Positions 41,920-50,444 of a DNA stretch of 64,000 nucleotides are shown piece after piece. The DNA lies in the NCBI GenBank assembly GCA_015063795.1, contig SVTL01000001.1, positions 361,614-425,613 on the forward strand, read 5' to 3'. The position numbers were made by a program, and so were the translations under genes. Source of the DNA: Oscillospiraceae bacterium (lineage in GTDB: Bacteria; Bacillota; Clostridia; Oscillospirales; CAG-272). Under the pieces are notes generated by a model, which worked only from the letters and a program-made list of their open reading frames with translations, did no database searches and was not told where the DNA came from. How positions within the stretch are numbered: position 1 is the first letter of the stretch; each line of letters starts with the position of its first letter.

Positions 41920-43131
41920 TCATTCGGCCATGCGGTAGAAAACCTCGATCTCATCGGTGTTGCCAAGCTTACGCTCCGACAGACGTGTGGCATAGGCATC
42001 GGCCAGCGCAGGCTCTTTGAGCAGGCGGCAGATCCCGTCGGCGATGGCGGAAGGATCGATGTCCACCACCATGCCGATCTCACCGTTTTCCAGCTGCTCG
42101 TTTGCGGAGAGATAGTTGGTGGCCACGATGGGTTTGAGCAGGATCTTGGCTTCCTCGACGGTGATCGGCTTGCCCTCATAACGGGAGGGCTGTACATAAA
42201 TGTCGCAGTCGCGCATATAGGTGTAGGGGTTGACCGTAGGACCGAGCAGGATCAGCATATCGGCCACCTCTTCGCGGATGGCTGCGTCCTTCAATGCCTC
42301 CACCAGAGCGGGATCGCCGTCGCCGACGATGTACCAGCGGACGTTGTCAAAGCCCGTATCCTTGATCTGTCTGAGGATGGGAACGATGAAATCATAGCCC
42401 TTCTGCTCGCAGATGCGGATGACGCTGAGCAGACGCTTGCCGGTGAAGTGGGTGTCAGGGAAGGTGTCGCCGCGGAGAGCCAGATCGCGGATCAGCTTCG
42501 GATCGTTGATGTTCTCCATGCAAACGCACTTGTGTGCGATCTCGGGAAGCTTGTCGGCCAAAGCCTTGTTGACCGTGTCGGAGACATTGACAATGGCATC
42601 GCACTGTCGGAAATAGGGCAGATAGATGCTGTCATCTCTCGCAGGGAAGCGGTAGTCGAAATGGAGCCACGCCAGCTTCTTTTTCGCCTTTACCTTGTCG
42701 CAGAGGTAGAACATGGTGCGGTCGCCCCAGTAGGCCAGCGCGATGTCATACTCCTCCTTGGGCGCGGGGATGCTCTGCATCAGCCTGATCCACATTTTGG
42801 TCGCTTCGGACGTGCGCTTTTTCGGGCAGAGGACGATTTTGAGGAAGTGAGGAAGCAGCTTGAAAAAGACAAGCGGATCGTCCTTGAAAAAGGTCTTTTT
42901 GACCAGCGAAACGGCGTTTTTGCCGCTCATCAGGAAGAGATCGCCGTATCGCTCCATTTCCAGAACGCGGATGCTTTTCGGCAGAAGGGGAAGGAAAAGC
43001 CCCTCCTTTTTTGCCAACAGCAGATCCACGTCGTATTCATCGTAATTGAGATTCTGCGCGAAGGAGAGAAAGGATTTTTCCGTGCCGGCATTGTTCATCA
43101 TGATGCCGACAACCAGCATTTTCTTTTTCAT
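41920..43131 (-). CDS. Glycosyltransferase family 4 (GT-B fold)
   Basis: A 403-residue cytoplasmic or membrane-associated glycosyltransferase. The N-terminal Rossmann half starts MLVVGIMMNNAGTEKS. The nucleotide-sugar half holds SVIRICEQKGYDFIVPIL, WYIVGDGDP and the E-x7-E motif in QPSRYEGKPITVEEAK, where the two glutamates contact the donor. A VPSRYEG-like element of GT4 retaining enzymes is present. Donor and acceptor cannot be told. It starts 21 bases after rarA on the same strand with AGGAG upstream, so the two may be cotranscribed, but their jobs seem unrelated. No cell-wall gene cluster surrounds it. Confidence 0.88.
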   Translation of the reverse strand: MKKKMLVVGIMMNNAGTEKSFLSFAQNLNYDEYDVDLLLAKKEGLFLPLLPKSIRVLEMERYGDLFLMSGKNAVSLVKKTFFKDDPLVFFKLLPHFLKIVLCPKKRTSEATKMWIRLMQSIPAPKEEYDIALAYWGDRTMFYLCDKVKAKKKLAWLHFDYRFPARDDSIYLPYFRQCDAIVNVSDTVNKALADKLPEIAHKCVCMENINDPKLIRDLALRGDTFPDTHFTGKRLLSVIRICEQKGYDFIVPILRQIKDTGFDNVRWYIVGDGDPALVEALKDAAIREEVADMLILLGPTVNPYTYMRDCDIYVQPSRYEGKPITVEEAKILLKPIVATNYLSANEQLENGEIGMVVDIDPSAIADGICRLLKEPALADAYATRLSERKLGNTDEIEVFYRMAE

Positions 43132-43152
43132 CGGGAAATCTCCTCATCTGAA

Positions 43153-44373
43153 TTATTTCTTCTTTTTGATCGCATCCCAGTAGGCCTTGGCCGCCTGCTC
43201 GTTCTTGTTTTCGCCGAAGGTGTAGTAAGGGCCGCAGTTGGGGGGCAGATACTGCTGATCCACCCAATGCATGGGATAGTCGTGGGGATACTTGTATTGG
43301 TCAGCGTTTTTGGCCTTGAACAGCTCGGGAACGATGCCAGCTTTGCCGGCGGCGATATCCTGAGCGGCGGCATCATAAGCCAGATATGCGCTGTTGGACT
43401 TGGGAGCGGTGGCAAGCAGAACGGCGGCATGGGCGAGGGGAATGCGCGCCTCGGGCAGACCGAGAGCCAATGCGCTGTCCACGCAGGCCTTGACGATGGC
43501 AGGCGCCATGGGGTAGGCCAGTCCGATGTCCTCGGAGGCGATGACCTGGAGGCGTCTGCAGGCGGCCAGCATATCACCGCCCTCCACGATGGCGGCCAGA
43601 TAAAACACAGCCGCATCGGGATCGGAGCCTCGGATCGATTTCTGCAAAGCGCTCATCAGATCAAAATGGGAGTCGCCGCTTTTATCAAAGGACTGCCCCG
43701 AGGGCAGAAGCGGATCGAGATGCTGGCGCTCGATTCGATCGTCAGCGGAGAAATATGCGCTTTCAAAGGTGATCAGCGCCTTACGAACGTCTCCGCCGCA
43801 GGCCGAAGCGATCAGCGCATGGCAGAGAGGATCGCAGGTTTTGGAAAGACCGTTTTCTTCGTTTAAAAAGGCGAGGGCGCGTTCGAACAGAAGAGACATA
43901 TCCTCTGCTTGGACCGGCTTGAATTCAAACACCAGCGAACGGGAGAGAAGAGCGCCATAGAGGTAGTAATATGGATTTTCGGTGGTGGAGGCGATGAGAG
44001 TCAGCCGTCCGTCCTCGATGAATTCGAGAAGAGACTGCTGCTGCTTGCGGTTGAAATACTGGATCTCGTCCAGATACAGCAGAACACCCTGACGGCCGAA
44101 GAGCGTGTCGGTCTCGGCGATGACCTGTCTCACATCGGACAGCGAGCAGCTGGTGGCGTTCAGCTTGTGCATGGTCAGCCCCGAGCGGCGTGCGATGATG
44201 TTGGCGGCGGTGGTCTTGCCGGTGCCGGGCGGACCGTAAAAGATCAGGTTGGGGAGATGATCGCGGTCAAGCATGGCGGATAAGGCACCCTTTTCGCCAA
44301 AGAGGTGCTTTTGCCCCACGATATCGGAAAATTCGGTCGGACGCATGCGGTCCGCAAGCGGTTTGTTGTTCAT
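43153..44373 (-). CDS. rarA: Replication-associated recombination protein RarA (MgsA)
   Basis: A 406-residue AAA+ ATPase related to the clamp loader. It begins PLADRMRPTEFSDIVGQKHL; Walker A is GPPGTGKTT, Walker B LYLDEIQYF, and sensor 1 is in LIASTTENPYY. The C-terminal MgsA tetramerisation domain contains DPDAAVFYLAAIVEGGD and the conserved ASEDIGLAYP. The protein acts at stalled replication forks with RecA, SSB and polymerase. Length is slightly shorter than E. coli RarA (447). It is divergent from the secreted C39-like protein gene. Confidence 0.95.
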   Translation of the reverse strand: MNNKPLADRMRPTEFSDIVGQKHLFGEKGALSAMLDRDHLPNLIFYGPPGTGKTTAANIIARRSGLTMHKLNATSCSLSDVRQVIAETDTLFGRQGVLLYLDEIQYFNRKQQQSLLEFIEDGRLTLIASTTENPYYYLYGALLSRSLVFEFKPVQAEDMSLLFERALAFLNEENGLSKTCDPLCHALIASACGGDVRKALITFESAYFSADDRIERQHLDPLLPSGQSFDKSGDSHFDLMSALQKSIRGSDPDAAVFYLAAIVEGGDMLAACRRLQVIASEDIGLAYPMAPAIVKACVDSALALGLPEARIPLAHAAVLLATAPKSNSAYLAYDAAAQDIAAGKAGIVPELFKAKNADQYKYPHDYPMHWVDQQYLPPNCGPYYTFGENKNEQAAKAYWDAIKKKK

Positions 44374-44528
44374 CGGCAGGTCCTCGGTCGTGATTTTTTG
44401 GCGTGAATGCCCTGTGTATCTTACCCATTATCCCATAAAAATGGAAAAAAGTCAAGGGAAATGCGGCAAGGGAGGCAAAAAGAGCGGGAAAACCGTTGTG
44501 CATATTGAACAAAAAATCATCAAAAAGG

Positions 44529-44557
44529 TTGACACATAGCCTCAAAAATGATATAAT
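44529..44557 (+). promoter_or_regulatory. Perfect-consensus promoter of the C39-like gene
   Basis: TTGACA (44529-44534), 17 bp, TATAAT (44552-44557). Transcription should start near 44564, almost exactly at an in-frame ATG (44565) that has no ribosome site. Confidence 0.9.
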
Positions 44558-44660
44558 CAGTATTATGGAGCGTAATGTGCATTTTTCGGCTCGGACTGTT
44601 TTCGGGCGGAACATGCGGATTCACGATGAAAATGAACGCTCCAAAAGAGAGGATTTGCCC

Positions 44661-46178
44661 TTGATAAGAAAATCGATCAAACAAAGCGTTGCGGCTCTTC
44701 TGCTGTTCTGTCTCCTTTGTGCCATGACGCTGACTGCGAGCGCTTCCGGGCTTGCTTCCGGCCGCATTACCGTGCTGACCGACGAGCTTCCCGAAACGAC
44801 ACAGATGCTGACCGACGGTGTTTATAACATTATCAACAAAGCAACCGGTGAGTACATAAACGCATATGAGCTGAAGTATGATGCGGACGGCAGCGCGGTT
44901 CTCAGCCCCTCGCAGGGCGGAGACGGACAGTCCTTCCTCATTCGTCTGCGCGATGACGGAACGTATGCGTTCTATCCGCAGAACGACGGCGGCGAATATG
45001 CCCTCTGCTATGCACAGGACATCATTGAAAAGCAGGTGCTCAGCAAGACCAAGCAGATAACGCCCTTCATCGAGTTTCATCTGACCGCTGTTTCCGACAA
45101 CGAGTATATCATTTCCCCCGCCTTCACGGTGGATTCGGACATCGTCCTCGGTGTTTCCTCGCTGACGACCTATCTGGGACATCACTATGTCGGCATGCAG
45201 GTTTACAGCGGCGATGACACTCAGAAATGGGAGCTTGTCCGCGTCGGTTCCCAGTCCCTTAGCATCAGCACCACCTTTGCCACGGCGAAGGTCGGCGGTT
45301 ATACCAAGCTGCACGGCATCACCCAGCCCTCCTATCTGGCAAGCGGCATCACCTGGTCCAGCGACGATCCGTCGATTGCCACGGTGGATGCGGACGGCAG
45401 AGTGTACGGCGTCAGTGCCGGTCAGACGGTCATCCGCGCCGCACTTGGCGAATTGACGGCCTCGGCCACCGTTGCCGTGACCGATCTTCCTGCATTTGCC
45501 TGGTACAGCCAGCATAACGTCAAAGGCGGCGGCTGGTATGCTTCTGCGGTCTCGAATCTGTATTTAAGAAGTGCCAGCGGTCTGCGCAAGGTCTTCTTTG
45601 TGGATGGCTATAACGGCACAGCCGACTGGATGGACGAGGGCTGTAAGATCAGCTGTATCGCCATGGTTTTGCGCAATATGGATGCCAAGCTTGCCACGGG
45701 CTATGATGTCCGCACCGGCAAGAGCGACAATCTGGAGGCCGATCCCTTTACGGTCATGCTGGCCAATGCGGGAAGCAACGGCAAGGATCTGACCACACGA
45801 CGGCTCAACGGCTCGCCCATCGTGGCTGCTTACGGCAACATTTCCTCACGCTTTGAGGTGGACGGAAAGGCCGTGGAGAGCAGTCTTTCGGGCGTGAATA
45901 AGGCAACCATCAAGCGCCTTCTGGACGATCATCCCGAGGGAGTTATCGTCGGCTTCAAAAATTATGCCAGAGGCACCTCCCACTATCTGGTGTTTACCGA
46001 GTGCATCAATCCCGATGCTCCCAATCCCAATCAGTATGAATTCCGCGTTTGCGACCCCGTTGCATCCGATCCTTCGGAGGGCAACAACGTTCTGTTCACC
46101 GAAAGCTATTCCTATAAGAAGATCGGCTACCGATATTCGCACATGGTCGATATCCAGGTGTACAATGTTGTGGAGTAA
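44661..46178 (+). CDS. Secreted protein with Big_2 and C39-like peptidase domains
   Basis: A 505-residue exported protein. The signal peptide is IRKSIKQSVAALLLFCLLCA followed by TASA. Residues about 40-195 look like a beta-trefoil (ricin-like: GVYNIINKATGEYINAY). Residues about 197-274 are an Ig-like Big_2 domain (SSDDPSIATVDADGRVYGVS). From about 325 on is a C39-like papain-fold: DEGCKISCIAMVL with Cys328 or Cys332, GTSHYLVF with His441 and VCDPV with Asp465 as a candidate triad. I chose the TTG at 44661 because AGAGAGGA stands in front and a signal peptide follows; an ATG at 44565 in the same frame would be leaderless and place about 32 residues before the signal. Substrate unknown; it may be a cell-wall-associated peptidase. 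Confidence 0.75.
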   Translation: MIRKSIKQSVAALLLFCLLCAMTLTASASGLASGRITVLTDELPETTQMLTDGVYNIINKATGEYINAYELKYDADGSAVLSPSQGGDGQSFLIRLRDDGTYAFYPQNDGGEYALCYAQDIIEKQVLSKTKQITPFIEFHLTAVSDNEYIISPAFTVDSDIVLGVSSLTTYLGHHYVGMQVYSGDDTQKWELVRVGSQSLSISTTFATAKVGGYTKLHGITQPSYLASGITWSSDDPSIATVDADGRVYGVSAGQTVIRAALGELTASATVAVTDLPAFAWYSQHNVKGGGWYASAVSNLYLRSASGLRKVFFVDGYNGTADWMDEGCKISCIAMVLRNMDAKLATGYDVRTGKSDNLEADPFTVMLANAGSNGKDLTTRRLNGSPIVAAYGNISSRFEVDGKAVESSLSGVNKATIKRLLDDHPEGVIVGFKNYARGTSHYLVFTECINPDAPNPNQYEFRVCDPVASDPSEGNNVLFTESYSYKKIGYRYSHMVDIQVYNVVE

Positions 46179-46548
46179 AAAGACAAGCGGAGATGCTTTG
46201 ATCGTAACGGCGGTACTTTGTATCGCCGTTGCTTTGTTTTTCCTTTTTTCAGGCGGAGCCAAAGCATCGGACACGGTGATCGTTCGCTCGGAGAGCGGGG
46301 AAGAGCGTGTGTCTCTTTTGGAGGACAGATGCTTTTCGCTCACCTCTCACGGGATCACGCTGACGCTTGAGGTGAAGCAGGGGGAGATCGCGGTCGTTTC
46401 CTCGGATTGCCCCGACCAGACCTGCACGCAGATGAGGCCCATCGGCATTCACAACGGCGGATCGATTGTCTGCCTGCCTGCTTTGGTGGAGATTCGGAGC
46501 GAAGGGAGGTCGGACGGCCATGACCAACCGCACGCTGTCGCTTACTAA
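46165..46548 (+). CDS. NusG domain II-containing membrane protein
   Basis: A 127-residue protein with a single N-terminal membrane helix (ALIVTAVLCIAVALFFLF) and an extracytoplasmic NusG_II domain, recognisable by the CPDQTC motif followed by IHNGGSIVCLPALVEI. The paired cysteines may form a disulfide or hold a cofactor. The gene overlaps the C39-like gene by 14 bases and the next gene by 29, so it is translationally coupled to both. NusG_II proteins commonly neighbour a Gx transporter gene in Clostridia, as here; no function is established. ATG at 46165 or TTG at 46168 may be the start. Confidence 0.85.
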   Translation: MLWSKKTSGDALIVTAVLCIAVALFFLFSGGAKASDTVIVRSESGEERVSLLEDRCFSLTSHGITLTLEVKQGEIAVVSSDCPDQTCTQMRPIGIHNGGSIVCLPALVEIRSEGRSDGHDQPHAVAY

Positions 46549-47053
46549 ACGGCTGACGCTGGATGCGATGCTGGTCGGCTTTGCGCTGATCCTGTCGTAT
46601 CTGGAGACTCTTCTGCCGCTGACGGCCATGATCCCAATCCCCGGCATCAAGCCGGGACTTCCCAACATCTGTGTGATGCTGACCTATTTCGCCATTGGCA
46701 GACGGGATGCGTTTGCTGTCTCGCTCGTGCGCGTCTGCATGGCAGGGATGCTGTTTTCTTCGCCGGTCACATTGCTCTTTTCGCTGTGCGGTGCGCTGTT
46801 TGCTTTCGGCGGACTTCTGCTTTTGGAGCGTGCGTGGAAAAAGGAAGCGGTTTCCTTTGTCGGTGTTTCGGTTGCGTGCGCTTCGCTTCACCAAATCGGG
46901 CAAACCCTTGCCGCTTCGGTACTCTACCGCGGAACGGCCATCCTGCACTATCTGCCTCTGCTTTTGCTGGCGGCTGTTGTCACGGGTGCGCTGACGGGTT
47001 GGCTGCTGAATCTGATCTTTGCTCGCACACAAAAGCTGATTCGTTTGTCATGA
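46520..47053 (+). CDS. Gx transporter family protein (HepS/heptaprenyl diphosphate synthase component I-like)
   Basis: A 177-residue membrane protein with five or six helices. The opening ALILSYLETLLPL, the motif IPGIKPGLPNI and LVRVCMAGMLF are those of PF07456 (Hpre_diP_synt_I). Despite the old name, it resembles small ECF-type transport components rather than a prenyl synthase. GGGAGGT precedes the ATG at 46520, which lies inside the NusG_II gene. In many Clostridia this pair sits near FMN-binding and ApbE-like proteins, none of which is here. The transported compound is unknown. Confidence 0.88.
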   Translation: MTNRTLSLTKRLTLDAMLVGFALILSYLETLLPLTAMIPIPGIKPGLPNICVMLTYFAIGRRDAFAVSLVRVCMAGMLFSSPVTLLFSLCGALFAFGGLLLLERAWKKEAVSFVGVSVACASLHQIGQTLAASVLYRGTAILHYLPLLLLAAVVTGALTGWLLNLIFARTQKLIRLS

Positions 47054-47096
47054 TAAAAATTGTCCCGCGATCGGGGCGTAACGAAGGAGAAAAGCA

Positions 47097-47510
47097 ATGA
47101 ACATTCTGCTCATAGACGGACAGGGAGGAAAAATGGGTAGGCGGCTGGCAGAGGAGATCACCGCGCGCTTTCCCGAGCAGACGCTGACGGTGGTCGGCAC
47201 CAACAGCGTTGCCACCTCCGCCATGCTCAAGGGCGGTGCCTCTCAGGGGGCAACGGGTGAAAATGCCGTGATCGTCTGCAGCAGACGGGCGGATGTGATC
47301 GTCGGCCCGATCGGCATTGTGATCGCCGACTCGATGCTGGGCGAGATCACGCCGAAAATGGCGCTGGCTGTGGCGCAGAGCGATGCGGTGAAGATCCTGA
47401 TTCCCGCCAATCGATGCAATCATCTGGTGGCAGGCATGAAGGGACAGTCGCTGAGCGAGCTGATGGAGGACACGTTGGAAAAAATTGCCGAGCTTGCCAA
47501 AGGATATTGA
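47097..47510 (+). CDS. DUF3842 family protein
   Basis: A 137-residue cytoplasmic protein. It has a Rossmann-like opening MNILLIDGQGGKMGRRLAEE, then VVGTNSVATSAMLKGGA, GATGENAVIV and GPIGIVIADSMLGEITPKMA, the conserved stretches of DUF3842. The GQGGxxG loop suggests nucleotide binding. No reaction is known. GAAGGAG lies before the ATG; the gap to the Gx transporter gene is 43 bases, so it likely belongs to the same unit. Its last codons overlap the promoter of the FNT gene. Confidence 0.9.
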   Translation: MNILLIDGQGGKMGRRLAEEITARFPEQTLTVVGTNSVATSAMLKGGASQGATGENAVIVCSRRADVIVGPIGIVIADSMLGEITPKMALAVAQSDAVKILIPANRCNHLVAGMKGQSLSELMEDTLEKIAELAKGY

Positions 47511-47535
47511 TTTTTTGCTTCAAATATGATATACT
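47507..47535 (+). promoter_or_regulatory. Promoter of the FNT channel gene
   Basis: TTGATT (47507-47512), 17 bp, TATACT (47530-47535), overlapping the stop of the DUF3842 gene. The leader would be about 85 bases. Confidence 0.65.
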
Positions 47536-47626
47536 GTTTTCACGAGAGCCGATAAGGCCAACCGAAAGAAAGGACAGGAAAGATGCCGCCAAAGACAAGC
47601 GGCTTCTTTTGCAACAGGACTGACGC

Positions 47627-48226
47627 ATGAAAAAACTCATAAGGACCTCAGTGGATTCGATTTTCGCCGGAGTGATGATCGCCATCGGTGCGGCCATCTA
47701 TCTCAACTGCCCAAACCGTATCGTTGGATCCTTTTTGTTTTCCATCGGTCTGATCACCATTATGGAGCTTGGCTTCGATCTGTTCACCGGACGGGTGGGA
47801 TATATCCGAAGCCGCGAGGATGCTCTTAACATTTTTCTGATTTTTCTGATGAATGCCGTTGGCTGTCTGTTCGTTCTGCTTCTGCCCTCGGGGCACGACG
47901 CGCTGGAGGTTTGGACGCACCGTTTGGAGGTTCCGCTGTATTCTGCCTTTTTTGAGGGCGTTGTCTGCGGTATTCTGATCTATATCTGTGTCCATCGAAG
48001 CAAGACCCGCCCGCCGATCGTCACCGTTGTGACGACTCTTGTGGCCATTCCCGCCTTTATTCTTTGCGGCGTGGAGCACTCCATTGCCGACATATGCTTC
48101 ATGCTGGCTGCCCGTCATTTCACTTGGGAAGGGATCCTGTTCATTCTGATCGTCGCTGTCGGAAACGCAGTCGGTGCGCTTGCAGTCTCGCTTTGGGTGG
48201 CGCATCGGCATGATTTTGTGAAATAA
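47627..48226 (+). CDS. Formate/nitrite transporter (FNT) family protein, short
   Basis: A 199-residue membrane protein with six predicted helices, shorter than FocA (about 285). The FNT hallmarks are DSIFAGVMIAIGAAIYL, the LFTGRVGY segment after helix 2 and, in the second half, CGVEHSIADICFML, equivalent to the FocA G-F-E-H-S-V-A-N region with the pore His. The ATG follows a leader of about 85 bases. In an organism with pyruvate formate-lyase, formate export is a reasonable guess; other monovalent anions (nitrite, hydrosulfide) are possible. The shortness seems to be a feature of this subfamily rather than truncation, since both halves are complete. Confidence 0.82.
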   Translation: MKKLIRTSVDSIFAGVMIAIGAAIYLNCPNRIVGSFLFSIGLITIMELGFDLFTGRVGYIRSREDALNIFLIFLMNAVGCLFVLLLPSGHDALEVWTHRLEVPLYSAFFEGVVCGILIYICVHRSKTRPPIVTVVTTLVAIPAFILCGVEHSIADICFMLAARHFTWEGILFILIVAVGNAVGALAVSLWVAHRHDFVK

Positions 48227-48248
48227 ATGTGAACTTTCGCGAAAAGCC

Positions 48249-48277
48249 TTGACAGTATCACTTTAGCGTGGTAAAAT
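48249..48277 (+). promoter_or_regulatory. Promoter of the branched-chain amino acid operon
   Basis: TTGACA (48249-48254), 17 bp, TAAAAT (48272-48277). Transcription from about 48284 produces the T-box leader. Confidence 0.88.
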
Positions 48278-48283
48278 GTCACC

Positions 48284-48765
48284 AATTCCATAACAACAAA
48301 AGCGATGACGAAGAATGGTCGCGGAGAGTTGCCTTTCAGAGAGCCGATGGTCGGTGCGAATCGGTGTGCATATTCCCGTGTCCTCTCACTTCCGAGCCGG
48401 AAGCCCGAGGCTGCAAAGCGTGTAGGACAACCCGTGTGTGCTACGTTAGTGCATAGAGGTTGATAGACTTCGATGATAAAGGCGTCGATGAAGACGGAAA
48501 CAGCAACGAATTTCTCAGAGAGTCGGGGAGGGTGCGATCCCGATAAAGGACTGCTGATTTCCCATCCCTTCTGAGCCGGAAGCCCCAAAGGTTTCAACAC
48601 CCAGTAGGCGTTTCCCGTGTGTGCTACGTCAGTGCATAGAAGTTGTTGGTCTTCGAAGAGGTGGCGGATTGTCAGATCCGCAATTTGAGTGGTACCGCGA
48701 GTGCTGATTTTGATTTCACACCCGTCTCAAAGCAAAACAAAGGCTTTGAGGCGGTTTTTGTTTTT
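48284..48765 (+). ncRNA. T-box leader with two stem I modules and one antiterminator
   Basis: The T-box sequence TGGTACCGCG is at 48690-48699. The antiterminator pairs TTTGAG (48684-48689) with CTCAAA (48726-48731), which is also the 5' arm of the terminator (48722-48733 with 48743-48754, then a T run). Upstream, two similar modules of about 170 bases (about 48304-48474 and 48484-48655) each contain the AGAGAG and GTGCGA apical elements of stem I, a shared GAGCCGGAAGCC and a shared GTGTGTGCTACGT block. By alignment the specifier is CTC (Leu) at 48385-48387 in the first and ATC (Ile) at 48563-48565 in the second. Only the second is followed by a T-box sequence. T-box identity is firm; the specifier calls are less so. 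Confidence 0.9.
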
Positions 48766-48815
48766 CGCCCCAAGGCCGCCCATCCATTGAAAAGAAAAAG
48801 AAAGGCGGAAAAATC

Positions 48816-50006
48816 ATGCTCTCACTTGACAAGGTCTTTAACGCACAGACGGTGCTGAAAAGCATCATCCGTGAAACCAATGTCGTTCGCGCATACGGCA
48901 TCGCGACCGACTGCGAGCTCTACCTGAAGCCCGAAAATCTACAGATCACCGGATCGTTCAAGGTCCGCGGCTCGGCTTATAAGATTGCCATGCTGTCCGA
49001 TGAGGAGAAAGCCAAAGGTGTCATCGCCTGCTCGGCGGGAAATCACGCACAGGGCGTGGCATTGGCAGCAACAAAAAACGGCATCAAATCGCTGATCTGT
49101 CTGCCCGACACCGCTCCCATCTCAAAGGTGGAAGCAACCAAGGCCTTCGGCGCCGATGTTTGTCTGGTGGAGGGCTGTTACGACGACGCCTACCAAAGAG
49201 CATTGGAGCTGAAGGAGATCGAGGGATATACCTTCGTCCATCCCTTTGATGACGAAAACGTGATCGCCGGGCAGGGAACCATCGCTCTGGAAATCTTCAA
49301 CGAGCTGGATGACATCGATGCGATCGTTGTTCCCATCGGCGGAGGCGGTCTGATCTCGGGCATTGCTTATACCGTGAAGCAGATCCGCCCGTCAGTGAAG
49401 GTATACGGGGTACAGGTGGCCGGAGCTCCAAGCATGTACAATTCGGTGAAGAACGGCGGGATCGAATGCCTCAATTCGGTTTCCACCATTGCCGACGGCA
49501 TTGCCGTGAAGAAGCCTGGCGAAAACACCTATGCGCTGGTTAAGGAGTATGTGGACGAGATCACTCTTGTAACCGACGATGAGGTATCCAGCGCTATCCT
49601 TGCTCTCATTGAGAAGCAGAAGATGATTGCCGAGGGCGCGGGTGCAACGGCCGTCGCAGCTGTGATGACCGGCAAATTTGACCTGAAAGGAAAGCGCGTG
49701 GTGGCGGTGGTTTCGGGCGGTAACATCGATGTGACCAGTCTCTCCCGCGTCATCGATCGCGGACTGCTCAATTCGGGACGTTCAACAAGCCTGCTCATCG
49801 AGCTGATTGACAAGCCGGGACAGTTGAAGGACATCTCCCGCATCATCGCCGATTGCGGCGGCAACGTGACCGGAGTTCACTATGAAAAGGGCAACACCGA
49901 GAGCGTTAACGGCTGTTTTTTGCGCATCGAAATGGAAACACGCGATTTCAAGCATGTCAACCTTATCATGCAGACACTGCGTGAGGAAGGTTTTAAGATC
50001 GTATAA
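48816..50006 (+). CDS. ilvA: Threonine ammonia-lyase
   Basis: A 396-residue pyridoxal-phosphate enzyme that deaminates threonine to 2-oxobutanoate, the first step to isoleucine. The PLP lysine is Lys49 in TGSFKVRGS; the phosphate loop is VPIGGGGLISG. A C-terminal ACT-like domain (about 325-396, LLIELIDKPGQLKDISRIIA) provides feedback sensing. The length of about 400 with a single ACT domain is that of the Clostridia/TdcB-like form, but the place at the head of the ilv-leu operon argues for a biosynthetic role. AAAGGCGG precedes the ATG. Confidence 0.96.
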   Translation: MLSLDKVFNAQTVLKSIIRETNVVRAYGIATDCELYLKPENLQITGSFKVRGSAYKIAMLSDEEKAKGVIACSAGNHAQGVALAATKNGIKSLICLPDTAPISKVEATKAFGADVCLVEGCYDDAYQRALELKEIEGYTFVHPFDDENVIAGQGTIALEIFNELDDIDAIVVPIGGGGLISGIAYTVKQIRPSVKVYGVQVAGAPSMYNSVKNGGIECLNSVSTIADGIAVKKPGENTYALVKEYVDEITLVTDDEVSSAILALIEKQKMIAEGAGATAVAAVMTGKFDLKGKRVVAVVSGGNIDVTSLSRVIDRGLLNSGRSTSLLIELIDKPGQLKDISRIIADCGGNVTGVHYEKGNTESVNGCFLRIEMETRDFKHVNLIMQTLREEGFKIV

Positions 50007-50041
50007 AGGCATCAAGTGAGTATTAAGAAAGGAAGATTGTT

Positions 50042-50419
50042 ATGATTCAGAACATTCAGACAAAGAACGCCCCTGCGGCTATCGGACCTTATTCGCAGGC
50101 TGTTTGCGTTGGTAATCTTATTTTCACCTCGGGGCAGATCCCGTTGGATCCCGAAAGCGGACTGGTGGTTGGCAAGGATATCACCGAGCAGACCGAACGA
50201 GTGTGCATGAATCTCAAAGCCGTGCTGGAAGCGGCGGGAAGCTCGGTGCAGAGCGTTGTCAAAACCGTCTGCTTTTTGAGCGAGATGGCGGATTTTGCGG
50301 CCTTCAATGAGGTATATGCAAGATACTTCACCGAAAAGCCTGCGCGCTCCTGTGTGGCAGTCAAGGCATTGCCCAAGGGGGTTCTGGTCGAGATTGAGGC
50401 CATCGCCGAAAAAGAGTAA
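50042..50419 (+). CDS. ridA: Reactive intermediate/imine deaminase RidA
   Basis: A 125-residue trimeric YjgF/YER057c/UK114 protein that hydrolyses 2-aminoacrylate and 2-aminocrotonate, enamine intermediates released by IlvA. It begins with [17 protein letters not shown] and contains [13 protein letters not shown], and near the end [22 protein letters not shown] with the conserved Arg that binds the carboxylate. Placement directly after ilvA (36 bases) matches this job. AAAGGAAG lies before the ATG. Confidence 0.96.
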   Translation: MIQNIQTKNAPAAIGPYSQAVCVGNLIFTSGQIPLDPESGLVVGKDITEQTERVCMNLKAVLEAAGSSVQSVVKTVCFLSEMADFAAFNEVYARYFTEKPARSCVAVKALPKGVLVEIEAIAEKE

Positions 50420-50444
50420 AAAGGACAGTCAGGAGTCGAACAAC

